DNA from: Incurvaria masculella
Lineage: Eukaryota > Arthropoda > Insecta > Lepidoptera > Incurvariidae
DNA: 64,000 nt
Reading direction: 5' to 3'
NCBI GenBank assembly: GCA_946894095.1
Contig: OX335655.1
Location: forward strand, 6,324,001-6,388,000
Below the pieces are notes generated by a model, which worked only from the letters and a program-made list of their open reading frames with translations, had not been told where the DNA came from and searched no databases. Of the stretch, positions 1-13,200 are shown in pieces; positions within the stretch are counted from its first letter, which is position 1; each line of letters opens with the position of its first letter. A program made the position numbers and the translations under genes.

Positions 1-1400
1 TGTCGTAGCATCATTGTAATTTTTTTGCTCGTAGATCTATGTCATATCATACTTTGTTTGCAATCTCGTAGCCCCGTTGTCAATTAGTGTAACTTGATAT
101 ACTGTTTCCTATTAGTAGTAAATTTTTCCGTACTTCGCCATAAAATAAATATTATTTTCTCACTATGCTCGTAGCTAAGTCGTAGCATACCTTGTTTGTA
201 ATCTCGTAGCCCGTTGTCAATTAGTGTAACTTGATATATTGTTCCCTCTTTGTAGTATATTTTTCGTACTTCGCCATAAAATAAATATTATTTTCTCACT
301 ATGCTCGTAGCTAAGTCGGAGCATACCTTGTTTGTAATCTAGTAGCCCGTTGTCAATTAGTGTAACTTGATTTATTGTTCCCTCTTTGAAGTATATCATT
401 TTGTACTTCGCCATAACATAAATATTATTTTCTCACTATGCTCGTAGCTAAGTCGTAGCATACCTTGTTTGTAATCTCGTAGCCCGTTGTCAATTAGTGT
501 AACTTGATATATTGTTCCCTCTTTGTAGTATATTTTTTCGTACTTCGCCATAAAATAAATATTATTTTCTCACTATGCTCGTAGCTAAGTCGTAGCATAC
601 CTTGTTTGTAATCTAGTAGCCCGTTGTCAATTAGTGTAACTTGATTTATTGTTCCCTCTTTGAAGTATATTTTTTCGTACTTCGCCATAAAATAAATATT
701 ATTTTCTCAATATGCTCGTAGCTAAGTCGTAGCATACCTTGTTTGTAATCTCGTAGCCCCTTTGTCAATTAGTGTAACTTGATATATTGTTCCCTCTTTG
801 TAGTAAAATTTTCCATACTTCGCCATAAAATAAATATTATTTTCTCACTATGCTCGTAGCTAAGTCGTAGCATACCTTCTTTGTAATCTCGTAGCCCGTT
901 GTCAATTAGTGTAACTTGATATATTGTTCCCTCTTTGTAGTAAAATTTTCCATACTTCGCCATAAAATAAATATTATTTTCTCACTATGCTCGTAGCTAA
1001 GTCGTAGCATACCTTGTTTGTAATCTAGTAGCCCGTTGTCAATTAGTGTAACTTGATTTATTGTTCCCTCTTTGAAGTATATTTTTTCGTACTTCGCCAT
1101 AAAATAAATATAATTTTCTCACTATGCTCGTAGCTAAGTCGTAGCATACCATGTTTGTAATCTCGTAGCCCCGTTGTCAATTAGTGTAACTTGATTTATT
1201 GTTCCCTCTTTGTAGTAAAATTTTCCGTACTTCGCCATAAAATAAATATTATTTTCTCACTATGCTCGTAGCTAAGTCGTAGCATACCTTGTTTGTAATC
1301 TCGTAGCCCCGTTGTCAATTAGTGTAACTTGATATATTGTTCCCTCTTTGTAGTAAAATTTTCCGTACTTCGCCATAAAATAAATATTATTTTCTCACTA
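1..1400. repeat. Satellite-like tandem array, ~137-bp unit, ~10 copies
   Basis: The unit contains 'acttcgccataaaataaat' and 'ctcgtagctaagtcgtagca' and recurs about every 137 bp from the left edge to about 1,400, with few differences between copies. Two variants (…ttgatatattg… with …tttgtag…, and …ttgatttattg… with …tttgaag…) partly alternate, suggesting a dimeric higher-order unit of about 274 bp. The array probably continues outside the window. Short reading frames inside it are by-products, since 137 is not a multiple of 3. Degraded related words ('ctacgctatgcgaag') continue to about 2,350. Confidence 0.93.
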
Positions 1401-1529
1401 TGCTTGTTGCACTTCGTCATCGTAGCGATTGTTATTTGTAATACCTCTCTAGGCCATGCAAACAATTTAATACTTTACCCATTTTCATTACATTGCGTTA
1501 CTATGCGAAGCATTCTTATTTCTTAATAT

Positions 1530-1979
1530 TGTTACGCGGGTAGGGTGCAGATTAGAGAAGAAAACACCAATACTCAACACTCTTCCTTTATTTCAAATAA
1601 TTCACAAGCAAACTCACAAATACAATTTCACACTAGGTTAATTCAAACACTAATTTACAAACTATATCACTCACTTCACTGATTCACTTCAGAGCTAGTT
1701 CACTGCACTTCTATATCGCTTGTTGTCGCTCACTTCGCTTCCAAAAATAGACTGCCGCCCTCAGCGCCTTGGGCGCCTTTTATATCGGTGGAGCTTCTTT
1801 CCAGAACACTCTACCGAACAGCTGGACGAGGCGTCACTTTATATGGGACGACAGTGATGCGATAGCCTGCGCAATGCAATAAGACAAGTAGCGCCATCTA
1901 CTGAAATTCGAAGGAACCATTTGGCGCACTTTGGTAGTGTATCAGCGCTATGTCTTCGCAGCGGGGCGCGCTCGTAACA
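1530..1979 (-). mobile_element. Solo LTR (family A, full copy)
   Basis: Read on the minus strand the block begins TGTTACGAGCGCGCC and ends CGCGTAACA. It is flanked on both sides by ATAT, which fits a 4-bp target duplication. Inside, in the right order for an LTR, are a TATA box (ATATAAAAGG, near 1,780) and a polyadenylation signal (AATAAA in 'tttgaaataaagg', near 1,590). There is no internal coding region. Related pieces occur at 13.0 and 28.4 kb. A solo LTR left by recombination is the simplest reading. Confidence 0.72.
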
Positions 1980-2361
1980 ATATGTTAGTAGAACTGTGAA
2001 GTCACGTTCCTTTAAATATTGTACCCGCACTGTAATTTTGCCCCGCTACGCTGCGCGAAAAAATATTATTTTCTTATATGCTCTAAGCAGGTGTCGTAAC
2101 GATACATTGTACAAATGTCAGTTTTGTCCAGCTACTCCATGAGAATAATTTGTATACTGTAAGGTTTCTTGTTTTGTAAAATCGGCATAGTTTATCCTCG
2201 CTACGCTATGCGAAGAATGATTGTTTTTTTATATAGTTATGATTTGCTGTTGCGTGCAAACAATTCAAACTTAATAAATATGCTCGGAGCGGATGCAAGG
2301 TATCATAGCGTTCTTTTAAGAATTGAAATTATAATTTCACTATTCTCGGATTATTAGGGGA
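1980..2361. other. AT-rich spacer with decayed satellite words
   Basis: No gene seen. It contains phrases such as 'ctacgctgcgcgaaaaaa' and 'ctacgctatgcgaagaat' that resemble the array at the left edge, in degraded form. Confidence 0.4.
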
Positions 2362-2545
2362 TATTGTTTATTGTTTATTCATCATCCATAGACAGTACAC
2401 TGCACTCGGATTTGTCATATTTAATCATTTTATCATTAGCTAGTTCAGAAATCCTAGCGAAGAAGAACTGGCAAGAAACTCCGCCGGTTTTGTTTTCAAC
2501 GCCCACTTAGTCTACGTTTACAAAAGTATAAAGTACAAACAATCA
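2362..2545 (+). repeat. Interspersed repeat family B, copy 1
   Basis: Starts 'ttgtttattgtttattcatc', continues through 'tacactgcactcggatttg' and 'gaagaactggcaagaaactc', and ends near 'tttacaaaagtataaagt'. It is collinear with 7,859-8,026 apart from a few substitutions and a short gap. No ORF. It resembles the 3' end of a retroposon, but the class is unresolved. Confidence 0.75.
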
Positions 2546-3330
2546 ATATCATATGCAACAGTTCATGACAAATATCAGTTTATTTGTAAAGACTATGCCC
2601 GCCATCTAACATGTTGCCAAATTGGAGCAAACCAATCCCCACAAACCGCACCTGTTCACGAGCATCACGCCGAGCACAGCCATCGCCTCTCTCAACCATA
2701 TTTTAGGGAAAGAGTAGACCCGAACCTAGCGTCACCGCAAGCACAGACCTTAAAGCGAGGCACTACTCCAGTGGTAACATGAAAAAGTAGTGAAAACTTT
2801 GTACGTCCTAGTTTTAATACTATTATTTCTGTCATGAACTACTACAGTGACCTCTAAACAAAGAGTCAAAATACATTACTATTCTTAAAGCTAAAAAATA
2901 TTTGATATTAACCCTTTAAATACTACCACCTACAGAAAATTAAGACTACAATGGTTTAAGAGCAACCTGTATAATAATATACGAATAAGATTCCTGTAAG
3001 AGATTCTGACCGAAACTTACAATTAAATGCTTTACTACAAGTTCGGGTGTAAAGAGCCCTCGTCATTTTTGATACGAAATTGTATCAATTCAATATTATT
3101 CTGTTAGTAATTTTATACTACACGTACTTAATACACAAACTTCATTTTAGGAAAGGTGCACACTCCACTGGTAGTGAACACAACATGCATAAAAACAAAC
3201 AAAACATAGAACACACACGTTAAGAATCTATTACATAATCATACTCAAATAAATATAAAGTTGGGCCTAAATTACATTGAATACAGATACCATCACATTG
3301 GATGAAGGATGGTCGTAGCGGCGCGTGAAA
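2546..3330. other. Noncoding, no feature recognised
   Basis: AT-rich, without open frames, exon-like GC islands or repeats shared with the rest of the window. If the host gene continues to the left this is intronic. Confidence 0.4.
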
Positions 3331-3334
3331 AACT

Positions 3335-3590
3335 GTCAGTATTTTTTATTTTTTATTTATTCAGGAATCACACAGTTACACAAAATATATAAGTAAAAAA
3401 AATACACATAATAATTAAACCAAAAAAGATTCCACTTAAACAAAATAACAGAATTTACAGTGATTCAAGTACAAGATACAAATACAAACCAACTAAACAT
3501 ATTCTAGCCAATTCAACGTAGCCGTTCTCGTAAAGGGCGTGCCACCTGATTCTTTCGGGAATGCAGTTCCATGCAAGGTATTAGCATTTA
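3335..3590 (-). repeat. Probable LINE 3' end (antisense)
   Basis: 'ttttttatttattcaggaatcac…' followed by A-rich sequence and 'gccacctgattctttcgg' has the look of the 3' terminus of a non-LTR retroposon in antisense. Similar T-rich starts occur at 15,235 and 17,028. No reverse-transcriptase frame is present. Class is inferred. Confidence 0.35.
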
Positions 3591-4098
3591 TTGTTCAGTT
3601 ACATAAACAAATCTAATAATATTGTAAGAAACATTGCTAATTAAACAAAAGCTTGTAAAAATCGAGCTGATTGGCAGTCATATGTGAAATTACAAATAAA
3701 TATATATAATCACGGCCTCGACAAATTACAACATGTGAATGAGAATGAACATTTTGTAAAACGTATGGAATCAACTAAGCCTCGATTGAAGACGGCTGAG
3801 TTAATCAATGTTCAAATACGTCACTTTTAGAGAACCCAAACAATATGACGTGTTTAATCATACGTTGACGTTGATTTAGATTTTTTGGCCTTTCGTGCAC
3901 TCGGCCCTTAGGCTGAAGTGCACAATCTATGCTTAATGTTATTATAGATCTATCTTCTTTCTTCTTCAGCCGAAAATTAGGGACGGAGATATTTTAATTT
4001 TAAAATTATTACTAACCAGAGATAGTGCACTCCAGCCTTGGTGCCTTTAACCAAAGTGACATATTCGGTGATTCATGTTTATGAAAGGAATGCATCAC
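3591..4098. other. Noncoding, intron downstream of exon 22
   Basis: AT-rich sequence with no repeat or exon that I can support. The next host exon (final TSP1 repeat and membrane anchor) was not found here. Confidence 0.4.
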
Positions 4099-4225
4099 CT
4101 CGATGAGACAGTTGACGCTCTGCGCGAGCTGCGCGAAGCGGACGCAGGGGGTGCGCGGGCACGGCGCGCGCTGCTCCCGCGCGGCGCACGCGCGCCCCGG
4201 CCACGCCGCGCCCGACACGCGCCGT
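4099..4225 (-). CDS. THSD7-like exon 22 (last seen)
   Basis: Acceptor 'cgtgcgtgtgcag', donor 'ATCGAG|gtgatg'. Encodes 'RRVSGAAWPGR' and 'REQRAPCPRTPC', closing the exon 21 TSP1 repeat. Phase 2 in, phase 0 out. The acceptor touches a 61-bp minisatellite; another 'cag' further upstream could serve, but phase and motif spacing favour this one. Confidence 0.75.
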
Positions 4226-7200
4226 CTGCACACGCACGGACACACACTCACACTGCTGCACATACACCGAAATACGTGCGCCGAACATCTACCGACAGCG
4301 GGCTCACACTGCTGCAGATAGACCGAAACTCTTGCGCCAAACCTCTGCGGACAACGCACTCACACTCCGGCATATAGACCGAAACTCTTGCGCCAAGCAT
4401 CTACGGACAACGCACTCAAAGTGCTGCAGATAGACCGAAACTCTTGCGCCAAACATCTGCGGACAACGCACTCACACTCCGGCATATAGACCGAAACTCT
4501 TGCGCCAAGCATCTACGGACAACGCACTCAAACTGCTGCAGATAGACCGAAACTTGTGCGCCAAACCTTTACGGACAACGCACTCGAACTGCTGCAGGTA
4601 GACGCAAACAGGCGCGCCAATTATCTCCGAAGGTAACCCCCCTGTTACCTTGTTTACATGGTAAAATGACTCGCTAGCGAGTCAGTAATTAAATCTGATG
4701 TTTAGTCGCCTTTCGTACCATACTAACTGTCAACGACGCTTTATTCGGGCAAGTGAGCTGAAATTTACTAGATGGCATGGTATGAAATGCAACTAATGGT
4801 CAGATTGAATCACTCACTTTAGTATTAGACTGGCGAGTTATTTTACCATGGTATCACATTTTTTTTTATGTGACTGGACATGGATGGCTAATACCACACC
4901 TTCTGTCATGGTATTAGCCCAACACACCACATGGGAACTAGGTGCCATGCCAGGACCTTCCTTATATTGCACGGCTACATTTAACTGGATGGAAAAGACG
5001 GACAATTTTCATTGCCGCTTCGACCATCGTTCATCTAATGCGAAGGTACCAACCCGGGCGGGATAAACCCTACCACCTAGCAAGTAAGGAAGGGGACCTA
5101 AAGTTTAACGTAGAATCCGAACCACGGCCAGCCTCTCTCAACGGTCGAATGGTCACCCATCCAAGACCAGACCGGACCCAGCATTGCTTAACTTCGGAGA
5201 GCGATCGCCGAAGTGTCGCGCCACTGGGCCATTGAGGCTGACAAAATAGGTTGGATGATCTAAATATTGATCTTATTCGAAGCGCTTACGGCTGAGAAAC
5301 CAGCGGTATAATGCATTTATAATTAAAACAGTAATTTCCAATTGAACAGCTGAAAGTACAGTAATAAATGCGTTATTGGATTAAATAAATTAACCGAATA
5401 CATAATATTTACTATGACGGCTTACCCCGCGTGTGAGGAGCAGAACGTGCTGCTCGAGAGTAACGTGCCTACCTCCGTCGCGACAGGCACGTTCTCCTGA
5501 AGATAGAGCTCATGTGAGGCTCCGAAACGTCGAGCAGCACGTCCTGCTCTTCACACGGGCGGTAAGAAGTCAAACTAAATATTATAGTTATGTCCCGCGT
5601 AAGTTTTCAAATAGTGAAACCGAACATATCCACTTTGTAATTGCTGTGATGTGGCATAATAATAGCGTAATAGCTTCGAGTGGTTACCTCTGACGCGTCA
5701 AGAGTAACGCATGGTTTAATGTGACGCGCCAGCATCTGCGCGTCGGCACCGGTGACGCGTAATTAGCTTCGCGTGGTTACCTGTGACGCGTCATGAACTG
5801 CGCGTGGAAGTGCGCGCCGACGCCGCACGTGCACGCGCTGGCATCCCACGCGCCCCACTCCGACAGCTCGCAGTCCGCGCCGCATGGTACGTAGCACCAT
5901 GACACGCGCGCCTCCGACGCTGTCATGTTCTGATGGATAAGGTTTTTGTTTAAGAAGCAATGTGAGAACTGTTGACGAAATTAAAATAAAAGGAACTTCA
6001 TATATAAAAAAAACATATTTCTTAATAATTATGAAATACCGATTTATTGATTTTTTAACCGGACAAAACACACTTGACTTCAATGAGCATGCAAAATATC
6101 AGGCCAATGAAACATTTACCCCTCCCTTTATTCATTCGAATATTTATAGACTAGGAGATAGCGACAAAAATGGTGACGATAACGTAAATAGCTGAAACTG
6201 GGTTCACGGGATAAAGATCAATCCTCCTAAACTAAATGTGTTGGTCTGCCTGCGCCAAGTGGTTGCGTTACCTAGATAAGGCGCCTGAAAAAGTACTTTC
6301 GTGACAAAAAAATATATGATAAGGTAAAGGCGATTTAGATTACAGATATAACTTTAGGTATATTTAAGTATTTAATTGCAAAACCGACTAGTTATTGTTG
6401 TATAATTAATAGGAATCAATATGTCCAGACAATCAGTATATTCATTAACACATACATACCATCATATATTTTGTATAGTCAATCCAGATAAGGCAACCAC
6501 TTGGCGCAGGCAGACCGACATATTTAGCATCAGAGGGTTGGTCTCTAACCTGTTAACCCAAATTCAGTCATTAACCTTAGCTTCACCAAAAATGTCATGA
6601 CCTCCCGGAATATTAGGTGTGGGAACCAAAACATCATGTGTAATAATGTATTTCTGAAGAAACCCTTTTGTTCTGTCGCCGGTGATGCGTGAAGTTTACT
6701 TGAAACTGGCAAACCTTATTTCCAAATGGCATCCATCGAAGATAGACTGGTAATCTACCAAAAATACGGCCAAAGTGCACTGCAGTTGTAGGACAGAACA
6801 GACTCACAGGACAGAAGGAATCGTCGACGAAGACGCCGTCATCGCGCAAGCAGCGAACGATCCGCCGCTTGGTGCCCTCACCGCACGGGGAGCCTCCTGC
6901 ACGAACACTCCACTATTATGGACATCTTTGGACATATGCAGCAGAAACTTTGGGAGTAGAAAATATTACCTGCGCTTCAGAAGTCGCCAAAAATAAATAA
7001 GTCGTAATAAGTCTTCAAATATGCAATATAAAATTCTGAAAAAAAAAATCGAGAACAGAATGTAGTAAATTAAAAAAAAAAAACCTTATTACTCAAATTG
7101 GAATTCTGATGTCTTTTCGCGGTCCCCAAACAATTTGTTGAAGTCACGTGACTATAATTGTTTTCTCCTAATTTCTCTTCACTATTGTTTATTGACGGTT

Positions 7201-10200
7201 TATTGAAAACAATTTCCTACCAACTATCACAATATGGTGCCTATAGCCTCCGACTAAGACGGCTGTGATGCACGGACATACGGATAGCCATACGGACAGG
7301 ACGAAATTATAAAGTTTTTTTTCATCTATGCTGAGCCTCTGCTGTTGGTCCTAAATCCTATTCTTACAAAATTAAGCTTAGAACAAACCTGCAGAGAATA
7401 AAAACTGTGATTCTTCGCAGGGCAGGGAGCCCGCATCCAGGATATACGGATGTATTTGTCAGGAGACTTTTGCGCCGATGTCAGGGCTTCTATCACCCTT
7501 ATTTTCATTATTTAATTTAATTTGTGAATACACCGTCAACAACTATACATTTGAAATTACAATAACATAATCCGTACTAATATTATAAATGCGAACGTAG
7601 CTCCGCCTGCCTGTTGCGTTTTAAAGCTAAACCGCTGAACCAATTTTGATGAATTTCGGTATAAAGATAGTCTGGCATAGGCTAACATAAACTCGGAAGG
7701 GGGTGCAATAGAGGATGAAAGTTTGTATGGGGAACTCATGCCATATCCAGGAAATCATTCAGCCTGACATCAGTCCAAAACGATACTGAACCGAGCGGAG
7801 CCGGGTACCTCAGCTAGTATAAAATAAACCAATAAACCTTCGACCGTTCTCTCTGAATTATTGTTTATTGTTTATTCATCATCCATAGGAAGTACACTGC
7901 ACTCGGATTTGTCATATTTTATCATTAGCCAGTTCGGCAATCCCAGCGAAGAAGAACTGGCAAGAAACTCCGCTGGTTTTTTTTTCAACGTCCACTTAGT
8001 CTAAGTTTACAAAAGTATAAAGTTAAAACAATTCATGTCATATGCTCTCATTTAGAGAAATGAGCTCACCCAGCGGCTGGCAGTCGTCCCAGGGCGCGAC
8101 GTACCAGGCGTGCGAGCGCGCCGCGCACGGCTCCGCCTCCACCAGGTGCGGGCACGGCGCGCCGTACGGCGCGGGCGCGCGCAGCACGACGCGCGTGCGG
8201 TCGCGCCGCCCGCCGCTCTTGTACTGATAGCAGCGACGGGGGATTTGCACATTTTTGGGAATGCCGTGTAGTGGTCCGTTGGGTTAAGTTTAGTAAGGCT
8301 AGGTTAGGTAAGACCTTAGAAAATAAAGCATGTTAGGAAGATTTTGAAAATAATTTGAGTTTCAGCTACATCTATATTTTTCATTGAAAAAGCAGGTTAA
8401 AACTTTCAATATAAATACATGTAAGAGCGGGTTCTGCTGTCACATATTATGGGCATTTTTAATAGAACCGCCGCCAACGGGTACAAATTCAGTGATTCTA
8501 TATTATTTTGGATGTGCGAATTAAATTGAATACTTCATATTTAAAGCTTGCAAGTCATGGTTGGGCCATCTGTCATGGAACATCTAGATGCTGTATTACC
8601 AAGCGCACCACTGCATACCGTGTTGTTCAGGCGTGTTTAATGACGGCTAAATACCACCAGTATTTCTGCGACTGAGTTCATCACTAAGTGATGATGATAT
8701 TATTGGATAAGGCAACAGAGGTAGGTTGAAGAGGTCACCTGCTCGCAGGGGCTCCAGTCGCTCCACTGGCTGACGACGCAGTCTGCCGGGCAGGGAGCGT
8801 CGCAGGCGGCCTGACGCGCTGGCCCCTCTCCCGCGCACTCAACCTCTGCCGTCTCCTCACCGGTCTCCACAACGACGCATCTACCAGGCCACCATGTTGT
8901 TACTTTTCAGTTTGTTTACGGTTTTTCCTTGGTTCTCCAATATAATATTTTAGATTACAGTGTTTATTGTTGTACCCTTTACGGTGCTTGTTCGAACCGA
9001 AGTGTTCTTCTATCTCCAAAGACATTGTTAGGGTTGCAACGTTTATTGAAGTCTATAGTGGATCAAATACGTCGTATCTCTGCGATATAAGATATGGTAG
9101 CGTCTTGGCGAGACTATACATATGAATCCACTGCCATACCCCCAGGACCAAAGAAGCTCACACATTCCGGTATTTTCAGCATCCTTTACGCGCCCCAGCC
9201 GGTCTTAGCCCAGGCTGCAAGTATTAAATAATCTTGAAGACCCCGGTGAGTCACAAGTCAAAAATCATATTTCCAGTTTCTTACGAATTTCGAGGTGTAG
9301 GTTAAATAGGCCTGGATAAAGGGCAAAAGCCTTTGAAAAGTGTGAAACTTGGAACAGCTCCAGGATATGATAATATTACTACGGATGTTTGCAGGTGGTC
9401 AATTCGTTTTTGAGATATAGTGGAGGATGAATGGTCGTGTTCTACTTGATTAGATTGTAGTATCACTGGATACGGTAAGAGGGTACCGGTAGGAATGCAA
9501 AAAGTATAGATACATGAGTCTGATCAGCTCGGCAAGTTGTATGGAAAAATCTGATTGAACGAGTTGTGAAAGTAACATTTGGGTTGCGCAAGCGTGATTT
9601 AGAAGTTGTAGAGGATACTGATCAGTTTTTTCACTAAAGTGCAAACATCCTTGCGAAACGACAAATATTTCTGTGCATTCGTAAACTTATAAAAAGCAAA
9701 CTGCCTAGTAGTGAGGGATGAATTATAATTCAAATTGGCTATGTTGGGAAAATACCCATCTCGGCCTTTACACGTGAGAGCAAACGGTGCACTCATCAAC
9801 ATCTTTACTATTTCAAGGGGTGAGAAACAGGGGTGTGTGATAATCATCTTGCTTCTTCAATAATTGAACTTAACGGGCATGGAAGGACGCAGTACGTACT
9901 TGACAGTGCGGTTCTGGAGGGCGCGGCCGCACGGCGGCTCCCTGGGCGCGCACGCCTCCCAGTCGCCGGCGTGCCACGCGCTCTGGCGGCGCGTGCACGC
10001 CGCACGCTGCAGCGTCGCGCCGCACTCGCGCCCGCCGTTCTCTGCCCCGTACAGCACGACCCTGGCAAAAATTCTCAACATTAGTTGAACTATCACATAT
10101 CCACAATGGATTCTGGTGGCAGTGGGACTTAACAAGTTGTTTTAATAGACGATACGATCTTACAGGCGGTAATTTCTTCGTATCTGATGTAAATTCACGT

Positions 10201-13200
10201 GTTTCTGTCTCTACCGTACTCTACTGTCGAGACCGATTCGAGATCATTTAGTCAGTTGACGTTGCCGTCCCGGTGTTTTTCTTCGCTGTGAACGTAGATA
10301 ATCTCCGGTGCTATGAACAACAACGCTTTAATAAACTTTATAAAAGTCATTGGAAGTAAAGCTTTCGTGTTACAAATTCTAAACGAGTACGACAGTGGTA
10401 CCGCTGTCGTCGGGTAATAGACACTTGGCCCCAAACCGCTAGGCCGCGAACCCACTGGTGATATGATAAAATCGCGGCTCAGCAATTATCACGGTGTCAG
10501 GTATACCGAGTCCGCAGCCGGAAGGCAGCGAGCGAGTCCTGCTCCTGCTCGCAGGGTCCCCACTCGCTCCAGGGGCCGGCGGCGCAGTCGCGCGGGCACG
10601 GCACCGCGCACGCGCTCTGCAGCAGCCCGGGGAACTCGTCGTCGTGCTGGTAGCCCGGCGGCGGCGGCGCGTGCGGCGCGCTCCACTCCCGCGCAACGCC
10701 CCGCAGCCCTACGCGAGTTCACTTCGTGCATTAGCCCAACACTGCCCATGGGAACGTGCACGGACGGATGGGAAACGGCAGCGAGCATGGAAGGATGGGA
10801 GTGGTGATCGAAAGTAATTCATATAAGGGCAGCGTCACCTCCAATCCACAGAACAATAATTATAAAAGAGGGGCTTTGAGGTGATCCGCACCGTACAAGC
10901 CAGCAGCGGGTAGAACGTTTGGGAACAAATCCATGTTGCTCATTGATGACGACATGTCCTAGAGACAGGAAGGATTGCATCAGGAGCCCTACTACGAACG
11001 CTATCGAGAAGGCGATATCGCCTGTCAAAAATATTGTATGCGTTTGACAGTTGTTATCGAAAGCGCTCTCGATATCATCTGCAGCGTTCGTAGCAGGGGG
11101 CCTGGTTGGCTATAATTCCTTCCATACACTTGGACGCTATTACTTTAAGGCTGGTCGAACGATTATTGCATGACATCTCCGTACTTTTACACCGGGTTCA
11201 CATATTGTTTCCAGTCAGGCAGAATTATAACAGTTTTAAAGGTATCATGATTTGGTAGCATCGTTTAAGAACCATGCCCGGAATATTATCAGGACCCCAC
11301 CAGGTTCATGTTGTCAAAGACTTTAAGGTTGTACTAATATGAGTAATTGAGTGTGCAACTCTCATTTGTAATATGCTTCGAATGTTAAGATTTTGAATCC
11401 TTATTACATACAATAAGTTCTAACCTGTTAGATTAACGTGTTTCTTGCATATTTCCATGTCAAGTACGGTGTTGTTAATTCCTTCCATGATGCAAAGCGC
11501 TGCGTGCAGTTTGCGCCCAACGCCACAAGAGGATCTAAAAAAACGTTAGTATTATTATTATATTTCTAGGGTTCCGTACCCAAAAGGTGAAAACTGAACC
11601 CTATTACTAAGCCTTCGCTGTCCGTCCGTCTGTCACAGGACTGTATCTCATGAACCGTAACAGGTAGGAAGCTGTAATATTCACATATTATGTATTGATT
11701 TTGCCGCTAAAACAACAAATAGGTAAAATTACAAAATCATAAAAAAAAATACAAAAACCCAGTTTTTTTGTGGTAAATCTTATAAGATGGTACGGAGCCC
11801 TTCGTGTATGAGTCCGACTCGCACTTGGCCGGTTTTTTGTGTGTGATATCCATAATCAGTTAACTGAAACAAACACTTACCCTTCAGGCAGTATACAGTC
11901 CGATGGAGTATTTAATAATTCCAAATGGAACTTTGGGCAGTTACAGTCGGCCTTGGTCGGTTCGAATGAGTCCTCGTGTCTGAAACAACGCAATTATTTT
12001 ATATAAGTATCTCATTATCAGCAGTACAAACGTAAAAAATAATTTTAAGAAATAATAACGCATGCATTGATAAATAGTGGCCAATTGAAGGGTAATCATA
12101 TTAACAGTAACCGTTTTCTTGCGATAGGAAAGTGCGCAAGCAGACGGTCATTATACCAGATTCTCTATTTTGATTGAACCAGATTAGTGTCAATGTGAAA
12201 GCAACTTTGCAATTTTTTAAACAAAGTTCAAAGCTAGCCGCTCACGCAAAAGCAGTTGACCTACTCGACCCCGCATATATTCCAAGGTTGCCATTTCTTT
12301 GATCCAGCTGTATAATTAAGTAATAACATTTCTCATATCCAGAGAACACGAAGATCGTCGATCTCCGTGGCATTAAATGATGATATCACGTAATATGTAT
12401 GGCTATTTTATTTCGAAAAAAAAAACGAAGTTCGGCGACATTTCTCCTTACTTCTTCTACGCTGGGATTATTGAATAAGCTGACAAATATGACAAATAAG
12501 GGAGCAGTTTCTCTAGACGATGAATCCGTACTGATATTAAAAATGCAAAAGTGTGTTGGTTGGTTTGTTGATTTGTGCATCTATCACGGAGTAAACGGAT
12601 ATCTATTTCGTGATTTTATTTACGTGACATAGGCTTATTTTGCGTTTTCATAAATTTCCGAGAGGAGGCGGGAACCACAGAGAATAAATAAAACAAAACA
12701 TCGGTTTGTCGTCACGTACTCGTAGCCGTAGAGGCATATTTCGTTGCAGCGCTCCCGGCGGAGCGCGTCGGCCGCGGCGTGGTCGGCGTCGCGGTCGGCG
12801 GCGCACGGCACGCGGCAGCGCTGCACGGCGGACGGCGGCACGCGCAAGCCGGCGCGCGCGCCTCCCGCGCACAGGCTCGCGTCGACGCGGTGCGACCCCG
12901 CCGAGCACCACACACCTACAACAGAGCAACGTGTGTATAAATATGAAATAATATGGATCTGTGGAAAATATGTATCTTCACAAGTAAACAAAAATTTAAG
13001 CGGCCAGGGTGCAGATTAGGGCAGAAAACATAAAAGTTAATATTTGTTCTTTATTTCAAATAATTCACAAAATAAATTATATTTCACTCGTATGCGTTGC
13101 TTCGAACACCAATTCTAAGTTACACGTTAGAGTCTCACTTCACTATCGCTTGTTGTCGCTCGCTTTGCTTCCAAAAACTGACTGCCGGCAGTGCTTAGCA

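Noticed and set aside
217..1100. Four similar ~64-codon minus ORFs (MAKY…)
   Set aside because: They are the same satellite unit read repeatedly. The unit length is not a multiple of 3 and the frames end at random points in later units.
5130..5225. A 5S rRNA gene
   Set aside because: Only the internal 5S-like part is present, with many differences, inside an interspersed repeat shared with other loci.
12635..12991. 118-codon minus ORF taken as a gene
   Set aside because: The middle is genuine exon 13, but both ends run into introns through splice sites.
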